A stretch of DNA of 46,641 nt from Candidatus Hodarchaeota archaeon (GTDB lineage Archaea; Asgardarchaeota; Heimdallarchaeia; Hodarchaeales; Hodarchaeaceae). This document shows positions 17,263-26,624 of the stretch, one piece after another. Under the pieces are notes generated by a model, which searched no databases, was not told where the DNA came from, and was given only the letters and a program-made list of their open reading frames with translations. Location of the stretch: NCBI GenBank assembly GCA_016839785.1, contig JAEOTQ010000045.1, positions 1 through 46,641 on the forward strand, given 5' to 3'. The first letter of the stretch is position 1. Every line of letters starts with the position of its first letter. The position numbers were made by a program, and so were the translations under genes.

Positions 17263-18132
17263 CTACTTTTTTCTTTTCCGTAAGGATAATACAGCAGAGA
17301 CTGCCAGGAATATGGTAAAAAATTCAGCATTGTTGATATAATCTAATTCTTCTTCACGTTCAATTCGAATGTCTAAAGAAAAGGTCGCAGCATTACTATT
17401 ATTTACTGTCCCTTCCATATCAGAATTGATGTCATAATACAACAAAATTCCATTACTTTTTTCCCACTTAAATTCAGCAGCATACACAAAATCTAATACT
17501 ACCCCTGTAGAATCATCATTCAAGGTACCAGAATATTCTAACTCCATAAAGAATGATTTTTTTGTTTCTTCGTGATTTAAATAAAGAACAGTTTCGATTC
17601 CATCAATTGCACCATCTAAATCTGGAACAGATTGATTCCAGACATTGAAAAGTGATAACCAAGATAGTGTTGAGGGAACTACAAAGAACTCCTCTCCTGC
17701 AGAAATACCCGTTGTATTATCAAAGAAGTTCGTTTCGTTTCCCATAAAACTAAGACCTAAAGCATTTTGAAGGCCGAGTATTACTTGTGATTCATTACTC
17801 ACGATGTTTAGTGTACTTGAATTCGAGTGAAGTTGATACACAATACTTACTGGATCTTCATCATCCACAGCGATTACGGAGAGGTTCAAAAGTGATCCTA
17901 CAGGTAGATTTTCCCCCCCCAATGTATATCCTCTAGTAATTATCTCAGCGTCAAAAAATCCAAAGGAATATGCAAATGTTCTCTTAGCAACAAGAATTTC
18001 ATATGTCCATTCATCCCCAGAATCAACGTTATAGCTTGTTATATCTGCATTAGCGTTAGTGGGAATAAAAACCATTGCAAGAGATAGTAACATAACAAGA
18101 ATAAATTCTCTGGGTATTCCTCGTTTTAGCAT
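17263..18132 (-). CDS. Secreted, C-terminally anchored surface protein of unknown function
   Basis: A 289-residue protein from ATG 18132. It has a signal peptide (basic LKR start, hydrophobic core, ANA cleavage-like site near residue 29), an external beta-rich domain of about 230 residues with several Asn glycosylation-type motifs, and a C-terminal membrane segment followed by RKRKK. The frame could start at TTG 18165, but a TATA-like TTTTAAATTT directly upstream of that codon makes the ATG the better start. No catalytic motif is seen. It is the kind of anchored surface protein common in Asgard genomes. Confidence 0.75.
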   Translation of the reverse strand: MLKRGIPREFILVMLLSLAMVFIPTNANADITSYNVDSGDEWTYEILVAKRTFAYSFGFFDAEIITRGYTLGGENLPVGSLLNLSVIAVDDEDPVSIVYQLHSNSSTLNIVSNESQVILGLQNALGLSFMGNETNFFDNTTGISAGEEFFVVPSTLSWLSLFNVWNQSVPDLDGAIDGIETVLYLNHEETKKSFFMELEYSGTLNDDSTGVVLDFVYAAEFKWEKSNGILLYYDINSDMEGTVNNSNAATFSLDIRIEREEELDYINNAEFFTIFLAVSAVLSLRKRKK

Positions 18133-18240
18133 TGACACTTTGTTCAATTCATTGATTCTCTTCAAAATTTAAAAGGATTGAGTTTGTGGATTCGTCACTC
18201 TGGTCTAGTAGGATGGAAAGTATGAATCATCATTTTTTTA

Positions 18241-19401
18241 TCATTTCATAAACTCTCTAATTCGTTTAAATGCCTCTTTTATTTCATCTTCAGATCTAGA
18301 GAATGCTACACGAAAGTAGCCGTCAGCAGAATCCCCAAACGCCGTACCAGGTATTGTAGCAACATTCGCATGGTTTAAAATTTCCTCAACAACAAGTTCT
18401 GAGGGTTTATCTGAATAAGTGTACTTAATGAACCCGTAAAATGCTCCATCAACACTATCAAGTGATAACCCATCAACTGTTGAGACTTCATCAAGTAACA
18501 ATTGTCTACGGGCAGGAAATACGTCTTCGATGACTTTTTGAGCATCAAGTCTATGTTCCAAGGCAGTCACAGCACCCCATTGACAAAAAGTCGTTGCACA
18601 GCTAGTACTAGCTTGAATAAATCTCAAAATCCCTTGAGATAATGATTTATTTGCAATCGAATAACCGAGACGGAATCCAGTCATACTATATGTTTTAGAA
18701 AAACCATTCACAACGATAATATTCTCTCTCCAGTCTTTTAACTCAGTCAAGATAGTTTTGAAGGAGCTGGGAATATACATATAGTCGTTATAGATTTCAT
18801 CAGCGATTATCATAAGATTTGCATCTTCAATTAGATCCTTGACAAAAAAAAGTTCTGAAGAGGAAAGAATATGCCCAGTTGGATTGTTCGGGGAATTAAT
18901 TAGAAGTGCTTTGACCTGTGTATTTGAGAGAGTTTCCTTAATAGCTTCCTGATTCAGAGAAAAATCTTCCTGCATGGGAACAGTTAAGAATTGGCCACCA
19001 GAAAGACGTGTCATATCGGGGTAAGATACCCAATATGGTTCAGGAAAGAGAATTTTATCTCCCCGATTAAGTAGGGCATAAATTGATGCCAAGATACCTT
19101 GTTTTGCCCCTGATGTTACAATTATTTCTTCATTAGGATTTAATTCAACACTATGATCCTCAGAATAGACAGAAGCAATTTTTTCTCTTAGTTCTGGAAT
19201 TCCTGAACTTATAGCATACGTTGTTTTTCCCTGATTAATTGCTTCTATTGTAGCGTTTACTATAGGGGGTAATGGTTGAAAATCTGGTTGGCCTATTTCT
19301 AGGTGGATTATATCGTGTCCCTGGGCCTCTCTTTCTTTGGCCAATCGGAAAAATTTTGCAGTAGGTGACCCTTGAAGTTGTTTAAGTTGTTCTGATAACA
19401 T
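18241..19401 (-). CDS. PLP-dependent aminotransferase, class I/II (AspC-like)
   Basis: A 386-residue fold-type I aminotransferase of normal length. Key residues can be placed: N173 in NSPNNPTG, D201 and Y204 in ADEIYNDY, the PLP-binding K236 in NGFSKTYSMTGFR, and the substrate-carboxylate Arg near residue 370 in YFRVAFSRS. These proteins transfer amino groups between amino acids and 2-oxo acids; aspartate, aromatic and alanine substrates are all seen in this subgroup, so the specificity stays open. The gene stands alone, divergent from the next gene across about 190 bases. Confidence 0.92.
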   Translation of the reverse strand: MLSEQLKQLQGSPTAKFFRLAKEREAQGHDIIHLEIGQPDFQPLPPIVNATIEAINQGKTTYAISSGIPELREKIASVYSEDHSVELNPNEEIIVTSGAKQGILASIYALLNRGDKILFPEPYWVSYPDMTRLSGGQFLTVPMQEDFSLNQEAIKETLSNTQVKALLINSPNNPTGHILSSSELFFVKDLIEDANLMIIADEIYNDYMYIPSSFKTILTELKDWRENIIVVNGFSKTYSMTGFRLGYSIANKSLSQGILRFIQASTSCATTFCQWGAVTALEHRLDAQKVIEDVFPARRQLLLDEVSTVDGLSLDSVDGAFYGFIKYTYSDKPSELVVEEILNHANVATIPGTAFGDSADGYFRVAFSRSEDEIKEAFKRIREFMK

Positions 19402-19555
19402 TTACCTCACATCTAACCTTGAATTGTGTAATTATCCTTGATAACTATTCCCAAAGAATTTATTAATTCTAATCATACTTAATTCTAAAGGTTATACCTC
19501 GAGTTACTCAAAGCAACTATTTCATTTAGTAATTCCATTAGATGCAATACTTTTG

Positions 19556-19563
19556 CTATAAAT
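19556..19563 (+). promoter_or_regulatory. TATA box, probable leaderless start
   Basis: CTATAAAT lies about 27 bases before the ATG at 19590. That spacing places transcription start at or within a few bases of the start codon, which would make the message leaderless. It supports ATG 19590 rather than the upstream TTG at 19584. Confidence 0.45.
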
Positions 19564-19589
19564 GTTAAACCAAGTCCAGTGAATTGAGT

Positions 19590-20621
19590 ATGAAAGTCGA
19601 CCCTAATTGGTTTCTCTTTGTTGAAGAAAAAGAAATACGATGGAGTTTTGGAAACCCTGATGAGGAATTTAAAAGTTTCGTTATTAATTTTCTCACCGGA
19701 TTAGCTCAAATTGGCGAAGAAATATTTGGAGAAAATGGTGTTGCATCGATTGAGTTTGATTTAAAGAAGAAATCTCAAGTTCTCTCTTCAGAGATTTTTA
19801 TTGTCAATTTGTCTAATAAATTCTATATTATAATGTCAGATCCAAGCACAACTATGAAGATGGTTAACCAACAGGGTGGAATAGCACATGAGGTAGAGGA
19901 AATCCTATCTGCCGTATTAGTCGGACAAGCAGCAATTCTTTATGCAACTAGTATATCAGAAGTCTCTTCAGATGAGAGTATAAAAATAGAGAAAGTTTGG
20001 CAAGACATAATTCTTGATATTTCAGATAAATATTCCGAGGATATAAATCAGATAATCTCTGCAAACTCATCCAACTTTTCTAGACTTGCTTTCGAAGATC
20101 TGTTGTTTCTACACTATCATTTAAGAAAACGACCAGAATTGGTTAAGATAATTTCTCCCAAAGGATGGAGTCTAGTGTCTCATTATAGTGGAAGTGCTAT
20201 CCCACTAGAGCATAACATGGAATGGGATTCAGTTGTTCTAGCGGGTTATCTAGGAATAATTATCTCATTTATAATGGCATTATTTAATTCTAAACCGAAA
20301 AATTTATCCTTTGGGACACATTCTGTCCAAACTTTATGTTTTATCAATGGAAAAGATGATTATTTTATTGCAATTGATTCTCCATTTACTCAGTTAATTC
20401 TGGATCCGATTTTTCAAACAAAATTCTTCTCACTCCAAGAAGAAGTTATTAGTGACCTACAAGATGCTCTTCGTAAACGTATTATTGAAGAAATATTAGC
20501 TGCGAACGCAGAAGAGTTGGAAAAGCAAAATTTAACCTCGTTGCTACAAGATAGTGTTCTTTCAAGGAAAACTCTCTTTGAGCGATTATTTTCTCGTAAG
20601 AAACGACTTAACTTTCGGTAA
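19590..20621 (+). CDS. Unknown protein, possibly tandem longin/roadblock-like domains
   Basis: A 343-residue soluble protein. Two halves show a similar layout: a helix with a FxxGLxxxxEEIFG or AGYLGIIISFIMALFN pattern, followed by two or three strands ending in FYIIMSD or YFIAIDSP. This is the order seen in longin and roadblock-like modules, which Asgard archaea encode in large numbers as partners of small GTPases. The first module covers about residues 1-95, a helical linker 100-190, and the second module about 195-275; a charged helical tail with a basic end follows. The fold assignment is inference from pattern, not from a recognised family motif. Confidence 0.5.
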   Translation: MKVDPNWFLFVEEKEIRWSFGNPDEEFKSFVINFLTGLAQIGEEIFGENGVASIEFDLKKKSQVLSSEIFIVNLSNKFYIIMSDPSTTMKMVNQQGGIAHEVEEILSAVLVGQAAILYATSISEVSSDESIKIEKVWQDIILDISDKYSEDINQIISANSSNFSRLAFEDLLFLHYHLRKRPELVKIISPKGWSLVSHYSGSAIPLEHNMEWDSVVLAGYLGIIISFIMALFNSKPKNLSFGTHSVQTLCFINGKDDYFIAIDSPFTQLILDPIFQTKFFSLQEEVISDLQDALRKRIIEEILAANAEELEKQNLTSLLQDSVLSRKTLFERLFSRKKRLNFR

Positions 20622-20708
20622 GGAATTCAAAACGAGTTCGCTACAAACACAAACTTTTTGAATATTAGAGCCTGTTATGGGTTGTCTAATATCTGATGGT
20701 AGATTAAA

Positions 20709-20957
20709 ATGGCAGAAAAAATAGGTGAAATCGAGAATTTTTTCTCAAAAATTAGTGTATGTGTTTTACACGTTACGAACGGTGAATTGGCCTTAAACGA
20801 CTCAATCATGATAAAAGGGTCAACAACTGATATTTCAATGACTGTAAAATCTATGCAAATTGATAGAAAGGATGTAGAGCTAGTTAAAGCTGGAGAAAAG
20901 GTTGGTTTACAGGTTCCAGATCGAGTTCGACCTGGAGATGAGGTATTCAAAGAATAA
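20709..20957 (+). CDS. Stand-alone EF-Tu domain 2-like protein
   Basis: An 82-residue protein that matches the second (beta-barrel) domain of EF-Tu-type translation factors and nothing else. The pattern GELALNDSIMIKG, then TTDISMTVKSMQID, then VELVKAGEKVGLQV and VRPGDEVFKE corresponds to the barrel strands. There is no GTPase domain. Small proteins of this kind are annotated in archaea and bacteria as translation elongation factor-like; their role is not known. It follows the possible longin-like gene by 87 bases on the same strand. Confidence 0.8.
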   Translation: MAEKIGEIENFFSKISVCVLHVTNGELALNDSIMIKGSTTDISMTVKSMQIDRKDVELVKAGEKVGLQVPDRVRPGDEVFKE

Positions 20958-21070
20958 ACATATCATTTTTTTATGATTTCTTGATTCAGAGGTACCTAGA
21001 AGTTTATACATCTATCCTTCCTGAAAAACTGAGTGGACTTCTCAAGTTTAGTGTAATCTATTTCATTCAA

Positions 21071-21080
21071 TTTATATAAT
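21071..21080 (+). promoter_or_regulatory. TATA-like box upstream of REC-PAS gene
   Basis: TTTATATAAT lies 101 bases before the GTG at 21181, in the 223-base interval after the EF-Tu-like gene. It is a good TATA match but implies a leader of about 75 bases. The rest of the interval holds no recognisable gene; a short ATCAT/ATGAT repeat around a T run lies just after the EF-Tu-like gene. Confidence 0.35.
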
Positions 21081-21180
21081 AGAGTATAGCTTGAATAAAA
21101 CACTTAACAATTAAAACTCTCTAAGAATCTTTTAGATACTGAAAAAAGGTTTTACCTTCCTCTGGATCCAATTCAAGGCT

Positions 21181-23568
21181 GTGAAGAAAATTTCTCAACC
21201 TACAATCATTGCAAAAGATCTGAAACCTGCCGAAATTCTCTGCCTTGACGACGATGAATGGTTTTTGCGTTTATTAGTTAAAAAATTCCAATCTGTTGAT
21301 CCAAATTTCAAAATAACAACTGCAATGAGTGTAGAAGAAGCCTTAGGTTACATACAGGAACAAACATTTGACTGTATTTTATGTGATCATAAACTTCCTG
21401 GAACTATATCAATTCATGGAAAAATCTTTCCTTCTGATGGAATCAATGTTATGCGGAAGTTCAAAGACGAATTAGAAATCGATTCACCATTTATCTTTGT
21501 GACAGGCCAAGGATCGGAAGAGATAGCTTCCCAAGCTTTACAGCTAGGTGCTGCTGGGTACTTCATTAAACGTGTCCAACCTGGATACTACAGTCTTATG
21601 GCAACATCAATCCGTCAAATTATTGATCGATACTGGTTACGCCGTGAATTAAAGGAATCTGAATTCCGTTATAAAGATTTATTTGAAAATGCTACTGGGT
21701 TGATCCTAATTTTTGATACAGAAGGAAATTTACAGGAATCAAATCAGAATTTCTATACAATGTTTGGTTACAAAACTGGTGAGGATTTAACCTATTCTCA
21801 AATTGCATATTCGGATGATTTCGAAAAATGGCAGAGTATGATTGAGTTTATAACCCAGGGGAATAATCAAATTCAATTATTAAGAGCTATTACTGCAGAT
21901 AATTCTGTACTTCATCTTGATATCCATGCTCGTCCAATATGGGATCAAAGGAGAAAAGAAATCACAGGCATACAAGCCATTGCTCGTGATATATCAGATC
22001 AAGTTAAAACCCAGCAAGCTCTTATAGATTCGGAGGAGAAGCATAGAAAGATAGTAGAAGGATCAATTGATGCAATTATTTTTGTTGATATACAAGGAGA
22101 AGTAATCGATTGGAATCCTGCTGCAACACTAATAACTGGAATCGATCCAAAGGATGCTGTGGGAAAAAAGTTTGAAGAGATTTTACAATCATTAAAACCT
22201 TCACAAGTAAATGATCCTGAATCTATAGAGGTTGATCCATCAGTTATTCGAAGAGAATACGAAAGGTTATTCGAGTCGGAATTTGCACTCCAGACTCCAA
22301 AAATGATTGAATTTAGTTTAGAAAATATTAAAACAGGAAAAAGACATATTATTGAGACTGTTGGTTTCATTGTTGAACACTCAAAGGGGAATCGTGTTGC
22401 CATTGTTATGCGTGATGTTACTGAACGTCGTGTTGCAGAGGCAGAAAGTCGATCTTTTGCTCAACGATTCCAAATATTAATTGAGCAAACAGCCATCGGA
22501 GTGTGGGTAACTGATCTTACTGAAACCACGACTTACGTTAATGAAAGTGTTGCACAGATTCTTGGGTATAGCAAACGCGAAATTATTGGAGCTTCAGTAT
22601 TGGATTTCGCCACACCTGAAAGTGCAGAAATTATAAGAATCAAGACAAAAAGTAGATTTACACAGGTATCTGTGAATGACACCTATGAACTACAATTCTT
22701 TCATAGAAATGGTAAATTAATTACGACACTTGTAACCGCTGCAGCAATCTATGATGAGAGTGGGAACTTACAAGAAACATATGGACTAATTCGCGATGTT
22801 ACAGCAGAACGGGAACGAGAAGAGGAACTAAAGCGGACGAAAGAATACTTAGAATCAGTTATCGCATCTATGCCGTCAGGAGTGTATTCGTACGATCTAG
22901 ATCAAAAGATAAGTATGGCAAACCCCCGTTTAGCTGAAATCCTGAGGTACACTTCAAAAAATGAATTGATAGGCAAATCAATTTTCGATTTATTTCCCTC
23001 TCGAGAGCATGCTAGGGTTAGAAAATATGTAAAGGAAAGGATGACGGGTCAACCATCAAAAGAGTATATTCCAATCAATTATCTTACAAGACTGGGAAAA
23101 GAAGTGATAACATCTATTACATCTATTCCGTTAATAATTGATGGCAAAGTTGAGGGAGCAGTTGTGACAGTCTCAGATTTAACTGAACAAAGACAAATTG
23201 AGGAGTATGTACATAAAATTTCCCACGAATACCGGGTATTACTGGAAAAATTACCTGGGGGAGTGTTAAAAATTAATAACTTAGGGCAAGTGATAACATA
23301 CACCGAAAAAGCAGTTGATTTATTAAAGTTCACGAATATAACTGACTTAGGAACCCTGAATCTTTTAGAATATCATCCATTTAAAGAAGCAGGGATTACT
23401 GACAAATTTCGGAACTTACTTTATCAAAAAACCGAAGAAGAAATAATTAAAGTGGAACTCACGGATGATACGGGTAAGACACATTCATTGAATTTTCATA
23501 TCTTTCCAGTAAAAGATCAATATATGGAAAATCTCTCTTGGTTCGTAGTAATAGATGAAACGAATTAA
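21181..23568 (+). CDS. Receiver domain followed by five PAS domains, no kinase domain
   Basis: A 795-residue soluble signalling protein. The N-terminal receiver (about 17-145) has the acidic D23-D24-D25 cluster, the phospho-acceptor D69 in LCDHKLP, T108 in FVTGQG and K130 in YFIKR. Five PAS modules follow (about 157-275, 285-415, 428-545, 552-672 and 683-790), four of which end in the usual RDITxR or TVSDLTEQR-type linker. No HisKA, HATPase, GGDEF or helix-turn-helix output domain is present, so it may act as a phosphorylatable sensor scaffold or partner kinase. It starts at GTG. Its last four bases overlap the convergent oxidoreductase gene. The Cache-PAS kinase about 8 kb upstream is a possible but unproven partner. 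Confidence 0.9.
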   Translation: MKKISQPTIIAKDLKPAEILCLDDDEWFLRLLVKKFQSVDPNFKITTAMSVEEALGYIQEQTFDCILCDHKLPGTISIHGKIFPSDGINVMRKFKDELEIDSPFIFVTGQGSEEIASQALQLGAAGYFIKRVQPGYYSLMATSIRQIIDRYWLRRELKESEFRYKDLFENATGLILIFDTEGNLQESNQNFYTMFGYKTGEDLTYSQIAYSDDFEKWQSMIEFITQGNNQIQLLRAITADNSVLHLDIHARPIWDQRRKEITGIQAIARDISDQVKTQQALIDSEEKHRKIVEGSIDAIIFVDIQGEVIDWNPAATLITGIDPKDAVGKKFEEILQSLKPSQVNDPESIEVDPSVIRREYERLFESEFALQTPKMIEFSLENIKTGKRHIIETVGFIVEHSKGNRVAIVMRDVTERRVAEAESRSFAQRFQILIEQTAIGVWVTDLTETTTYVNESVAQILGYSKREIIGASVLDFATPESAEIIRIKTKSRFTQVSVNDTYELQFFHRNGKLITTLVTAAAIYDESGNLQETYGLIRDVTAEREREEELKRTKEYLESVIASMPSGVYSYDLDQKISMANPRLAEILRYTSKNELIGKSIFDLFPSREHARVRKYVKERMTGQPSKEYIPINYLTRLGKEVITSITSIPLIIDGKVEGAVVTVSDLTEQRQIEEYVHKISHEYRVLLEKLPGGVLKINNLGQVITYTEKAVDLLKFTNITDLGTLNLLEYHPFKEAGITDKFRNLLYQKTEEEIIKVELTDDTGKTHSLNFHIFPVKDQYMENLSWFVVIDETN

Positions 23569-24572
23569 ACTTCCAATTCAACAACTTCTCCAGTTTTAAT
23601 TCCCTTTCTAGCCGCTTCCACTAATTTAAGGGCATTAATGCCGTCATTGATTGTAACTAAAGGTTTACCATCACTTCTGATGCAATCGACCAGATTCCAC
23701 ATTTCGGAGAGCAACGGTTCACCATAAACTTTTATCTGCTCTCCATTAGAAAACGGAATACGAATAGCAGAAGCTTCTTTTTCTCCACGAGCAATTTCCA
23801 AACTTCTTAACTCAAGAATCTGAGTAAGTAGATTTGCACATAACGTACCTTTTGTACCTTCAATATCTATCGTCCTTAGCTTTCCAGCGTACTCACGACT
23901 CATTAAAAAGGTTACAATAAACTCTTCTTCTTGGGATGTTAAAACTATGATGCTAGAATTACCTATATCATTTAAGGTAAGGGCAGAAGCGAATAATTTC
24001 ATCTTACCCTTGGGAAATAACCGCATCGCAACATCAAAATCGTGTACACCAATATCCTCATATACATCCCCAATAGATCCAAGACGTGATTCAGCAACAG
24101 CTCCTCGTCTCTGGAATAATACTGAACGAGGTTTTCCTAAATCTCGTTTATCAAGTATTTCGATGATACGAGAAATAACAGGATTAAAAACTTCTATATG
24201 TCCAACAATAGTTTTAATGCTCTTTCCTTGAAGTTTGTTTTTTAATTCAAGTGCCTGCTCAACAGAGGTGGCAACAGGCTTTTCAATAAGAAGTCCTTTT
24301 AATAAAGGTAAGCGAGAGACGACTTCTAACGCAACATCTACATGAATATGAGTCGGTACTGCAATAATTACACCATTTGGTTTTCTTTCATTTGCTAGCT
24401 CTTCTATAGAAGAGAAACAAGGAACCTCAAACAGTTGTCCAACCTTTTCAGCAGTTTTAGTATTAGGTTCCACAATTGAATCTAGAAATCCCATTCTATG
24501 TAACAGTCGTGTATGTAACAGGCCCATTCTTCCCGTCCCTACAACAGTGATCCGAATTGATTCATTTGACAT
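23565..24572 (-). CDS. Gfo/Idh/MocA family NAD(P)-dependent oxidoreductase
   Basis: A 335-residue protein of normal family length. The Rossmann fingerprint VVGTGRMGLLH is at residues 10-20, the E97-K98-P99 motif carries the catalytic-site Lys, and DIGVHDFDVAMRLF (about 170-185) supplies the second active-site region. The C-terminal half is the alpha/beta dimerisation and substrate domain. Members oxidise or reduce sugars, inositols or related polyols; the substrate is not readable here. It is convergent with the REC-PAS gene with a four-base overlap. Confidence 0.9.
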   Translation of the reverse strand: MSNESIRITVVGTGRMGLLHTRLLHRMGFLDSIVEPNTKTAEKVGQLFEVPCFSSIEELANERKPNGVIIAVPTHIHVDVALEVVSRLPLLKGLLIEKPVATSVEQALELKNKLQGKSIKTIVGHIEVFNPVISRIIEILDKRDLGKPRSVLFQRRGAVAESRLGSIGDVYEDIGVHDFDVAMRLFPKGKMKLFASALTLNDIGNSSIIVLTSQEEEFIVTFLMSREYAGKLRTIDIEGTKGTLCANLLTQILELRSLEIARGEKEASAIRIPFSNGEQIKVYGEPLLSEMWNLVDCIRSDGKPLVTINDGINALKLVEAARKGIKTGEVVELEV

Positions 24573-24608
24573 TTGTTTTTCACTCTACCAGCATTTTGAG
24601 AGATTATA

Positions 24609-25952
24609 TTAAGCTCGATTTGTTATTGGTTCCAGAATTGTGGGAACTTGCATAGAATAAAAAAATATTATCAGGATTACCATAAGCATAATGAAGTAAA
24701 CTACTATATTCCACTCTTTAAGCACCCGATCATAGAAATCACCTAATGGTAGGATTAAAATTAATGAAATCCAAATTGCTCCGAAAAAGAGGGTGATCGA
24801 ATGAATCATAAGGGAGCTATCCTGGAATAAAAACCCTGCAAATTCCCCAACTAGTCCCACTACCCCAATACTGACAATTGCAAGCAGAAAAGTAACCAGT
24901 ACGGTAAAGATTGATCCCCACGCAATACCCTTAACGAAAAAGCGATTTCTTAAACCTCGTTCCTCTGTGGTTTTGATATCCCCTAAACGTAAGATTATTG
25001 GACCACCACCAAAGTAAATCCATATTAAGTTGAAAATTACCGTAATAAGCACTCTTGATGAATCAAGTCGATATCTTACTTGATAGCCAGTTTTTCTGTA
25101 TACTAGAAATGTAGCTAGCCAGATAGGCATCATCAGCAAAGAAGTTAAAACAAATCCCGAAAAAATGCCCAAGACTACATCCAGAATTATGGGTAGTTCG
25201 TCATTTTGTGTTGTGAAGGAAATTGAACTACTATATACATTAAACCAGTAGAAATAAATCATTGTAACTAGTAAAAAAGATCCAGCATAGTTTAACAAAT
25301 TCTGGCGAGAGAAACCACCTAAATTTTTGTTCAAAATACTCAAGGTTGAACGGTTTGTTTGAACAACTGCAAACGAGCGTGAATGGGAGATAGTACTTTT
25401 AATTGGAAAAGACTTTGATGCCCCCTGTCTAATGATTGCTAACGGAATACTTGCTGGTTTTAATAATTGCGAGAGCTCTACTTGATATCCTTCAAAAGGT
25501 TCCTCAAGTAACAATGAACGTTTTGCTTTCCTCCCTAAATCTGTCGCTCCGCAGTGAACACAATATCCTGTATTTGGAGGATTTGGTTTCCAACAATGAT
25601 TACAAATAACAGATTGGGAACCTTCTCGAACTGAAGACTGTAGTCGAGCTCCACATAAATGACAAAAAGAATGTCCTGAAGGTATTTCCTGACGACATAA
25701 AGGGCAAAGTTGATTCTTGTCAATTTCCTCTGATTCAGAATCCAGTGATTTCCCACACTTTATGCAAAATACTGTTTTGGGAACTACTTCTTCACAATGT
25801 GGACATTTAATCTCACCAAATGGATGTTGCTTGCTAGGTTCTAAAATAAGGGTCATTTTTTGCCCACACGTAATACAAAAGTCTGTTTTAGGGACTTTAT
25901 TATTACAATGAGGACAAGTAACAAGGGTCGTATCCGTATTATCTGAATTCAT
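24609..25952 (-). CDS. Membrane protein with four N-terminal zinc ribbons
   Basis: A 447-residue protein from ATG 25952. The first 145 residues contain four zinc ribbons, each a pair of CxxC knuckles spaced about 10-11 residues apart (the third and fourth end in CHLCG and CVHCG). A linker of about 75 residues follows, then about six membrane segments to the C-terminus, resembling Yip1/RDD-type membrane domains only in general. The frame extends upstream to 26093, but a TATA-like TTTTTAAATAAG at 26005-26015 lies about 55 bases before ATG 25952 and would overlap any longer version. No enzyme motif is seen. It may bind protein or nucleic acid at the membrane surface. Confidence 0.75.
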   Translation of the reverse strand: MNSDNTDTTLVTCPHCNNKVPKTDFCITCGQKMTLILEPSKQHPFGEIKCPHCEEVVPKTVFCIKCGKSLDSESEEIDKNQLCPLCRQEIPSGHSFCHLCGARLQSSVREGSQSVICNHCWKPNPPNTGYCVHCGATDLGRKAKRSLLLEEPFEGYQVELSQLLKPASIPLAIIRQGASKSFPIKSTISHSRSFAVVQTNRSTLSILNKNLGGFSRQNLLNYAGSFLLVTMIYFYWFNVYSSSISFTTQNDELPIILDVVLGIFSGFVLTSLLMMPIWLATFLVYRKTGYQVRYRLDSSRVLITVIFNLIWIYFGGGPIILRLGDIKTTEERGLRNRFFVKGIAWGSIFTVLVTFLLAIVSIGVVGLVGEFAGFLFQDSSLMIHSITLFFGAIWISLILILPLGDFYDRVLKEWNIVVYFIMLMVILIIFFYSMQVPTILEPITNRA

Positions 25953-26004
25953 TGGAGAGAAATGTCCTATTACGATTATTGGTTGTTTTCGTCTATCCAT
26001 AGAC

Positions 26005-26015
26005 TTATTTAAAAA
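26005..26015 (-). promoter_or_regulatory. TATA-like box for the zinc-ribbon membrane protein
   Basis: On the minus strand TTTTTAAATAAG lies about 55 bases before the ATG at 25952. It also decides the start: the earlier in-frame start codons at 26093 and 26000 are upstream of it or almost on top of it. Confidence 0.35.
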
Positions 26016-26083
26016 GGATGTTCTGTAAAAGCCACAACTATTCTTGTTTATTAAGGAATTCTTGCTGAGGTAATTTAAGTATT

Positions 26084-26536
26084 TTAGCTCCAAAAGATAC
26101 TGATTGCTCCAAGTAGGAGAATTAGTAGCTCAAAGATTTGCACTTGTGGTTTCTGATAATAGTTCCTAATAGAAGTTTTGGGACTTGACTCACTCAATAT
26201 CTCCTCTGGATCAAAATTGAGTAAAGAAAAGCGATAGGCAGAAAAAGGAGCAAAAATAAGTACGTTCCAATCAAAAATATCGCTAATAACATGAATAAAT
26301 CCACCTAGAAAAAACCAATAGATATCTGATCTAAAAATTAGTGCAATTATAGCAAAAAAAAGCCAGGTTATCGGATAGTGGGAGAAATAAGTTCGATGGT
26401 TCTTTTTTTGTAGAAATCCTAGAATTATGTCAGTATCTGGGAGAACGCAGCCGAGAATTAAAAGTAAATTCAAAGAGAAATTCATATGGAGAATATTCGC
26501 GATGATAAATCCTATTATTAGGTGAATATGAGGCAT
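26084..26536 (-). CDS. YdjM/DUF457-like membrane-bound metal-dependent hydrolase
   Basis: A 150-residue membrane protein from ATG 26536 (MPHIHLIIG). It shows the pattern of the LexA-induced YdjM/YbcI family: an N-terminal PHIH segment, the GCVLPDTD motif, KNHRTYFSH, and GGFIHVISDIFDW, which together supply conserved His and Asp residues for a metal site within four membrane segments. The substrate of this family is not established. A longer frame reaches 26614 but would add a poor N-terminus. It is divergent from the profilin gene across a short interval. Confidence 0.75.
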   Translation of the reverse strand: MPHIHLIIGFIIANILHMNFSLNLLLILGCVLPDTDIILGFLQKKNHRTYFSHYPITWLFFAIIALIFRSDIYWFFLGGFIHVISDIFDWNVLIFAPFSAYRFSLLNFDPEEILSESSPKTSIRNYYQKPQVQIFELLILLLGAISIFWS

Positions 26537-26585
26537 CAAATTGCATACCAGTTGTAGATATTTGTAACGACATAGATTAATGGAG

Positions 26586-26593
26586 TTTATATT
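26586..26593 (+). promoter_or_regulatory. TATA-like box for the profilin operon
   Basis: TTTATATT lies 39 bases before the TTG at 26625 and 78 before the ATG at 26664. Transcription about 26 bases downstream would just include the TTG-started form with the N-terminal extension. A second, weaker AT-rich stretch at about 26602-26610 would fit the ATG-started form, so the start stays undecided. Confidence 0.35.
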
Positions 26594-26624
26594 ACGCATA
26601 CAATTTAAAAACAAGTGACCAACT

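Noticed and set aside
20958..21180. Possible tRNA or small RNA in the interval before the REC-PAS gene
   Set aside because: No cloverleaf arms, T-loop or box C/D pattern could be found; the interval looks like promoter and leader only.
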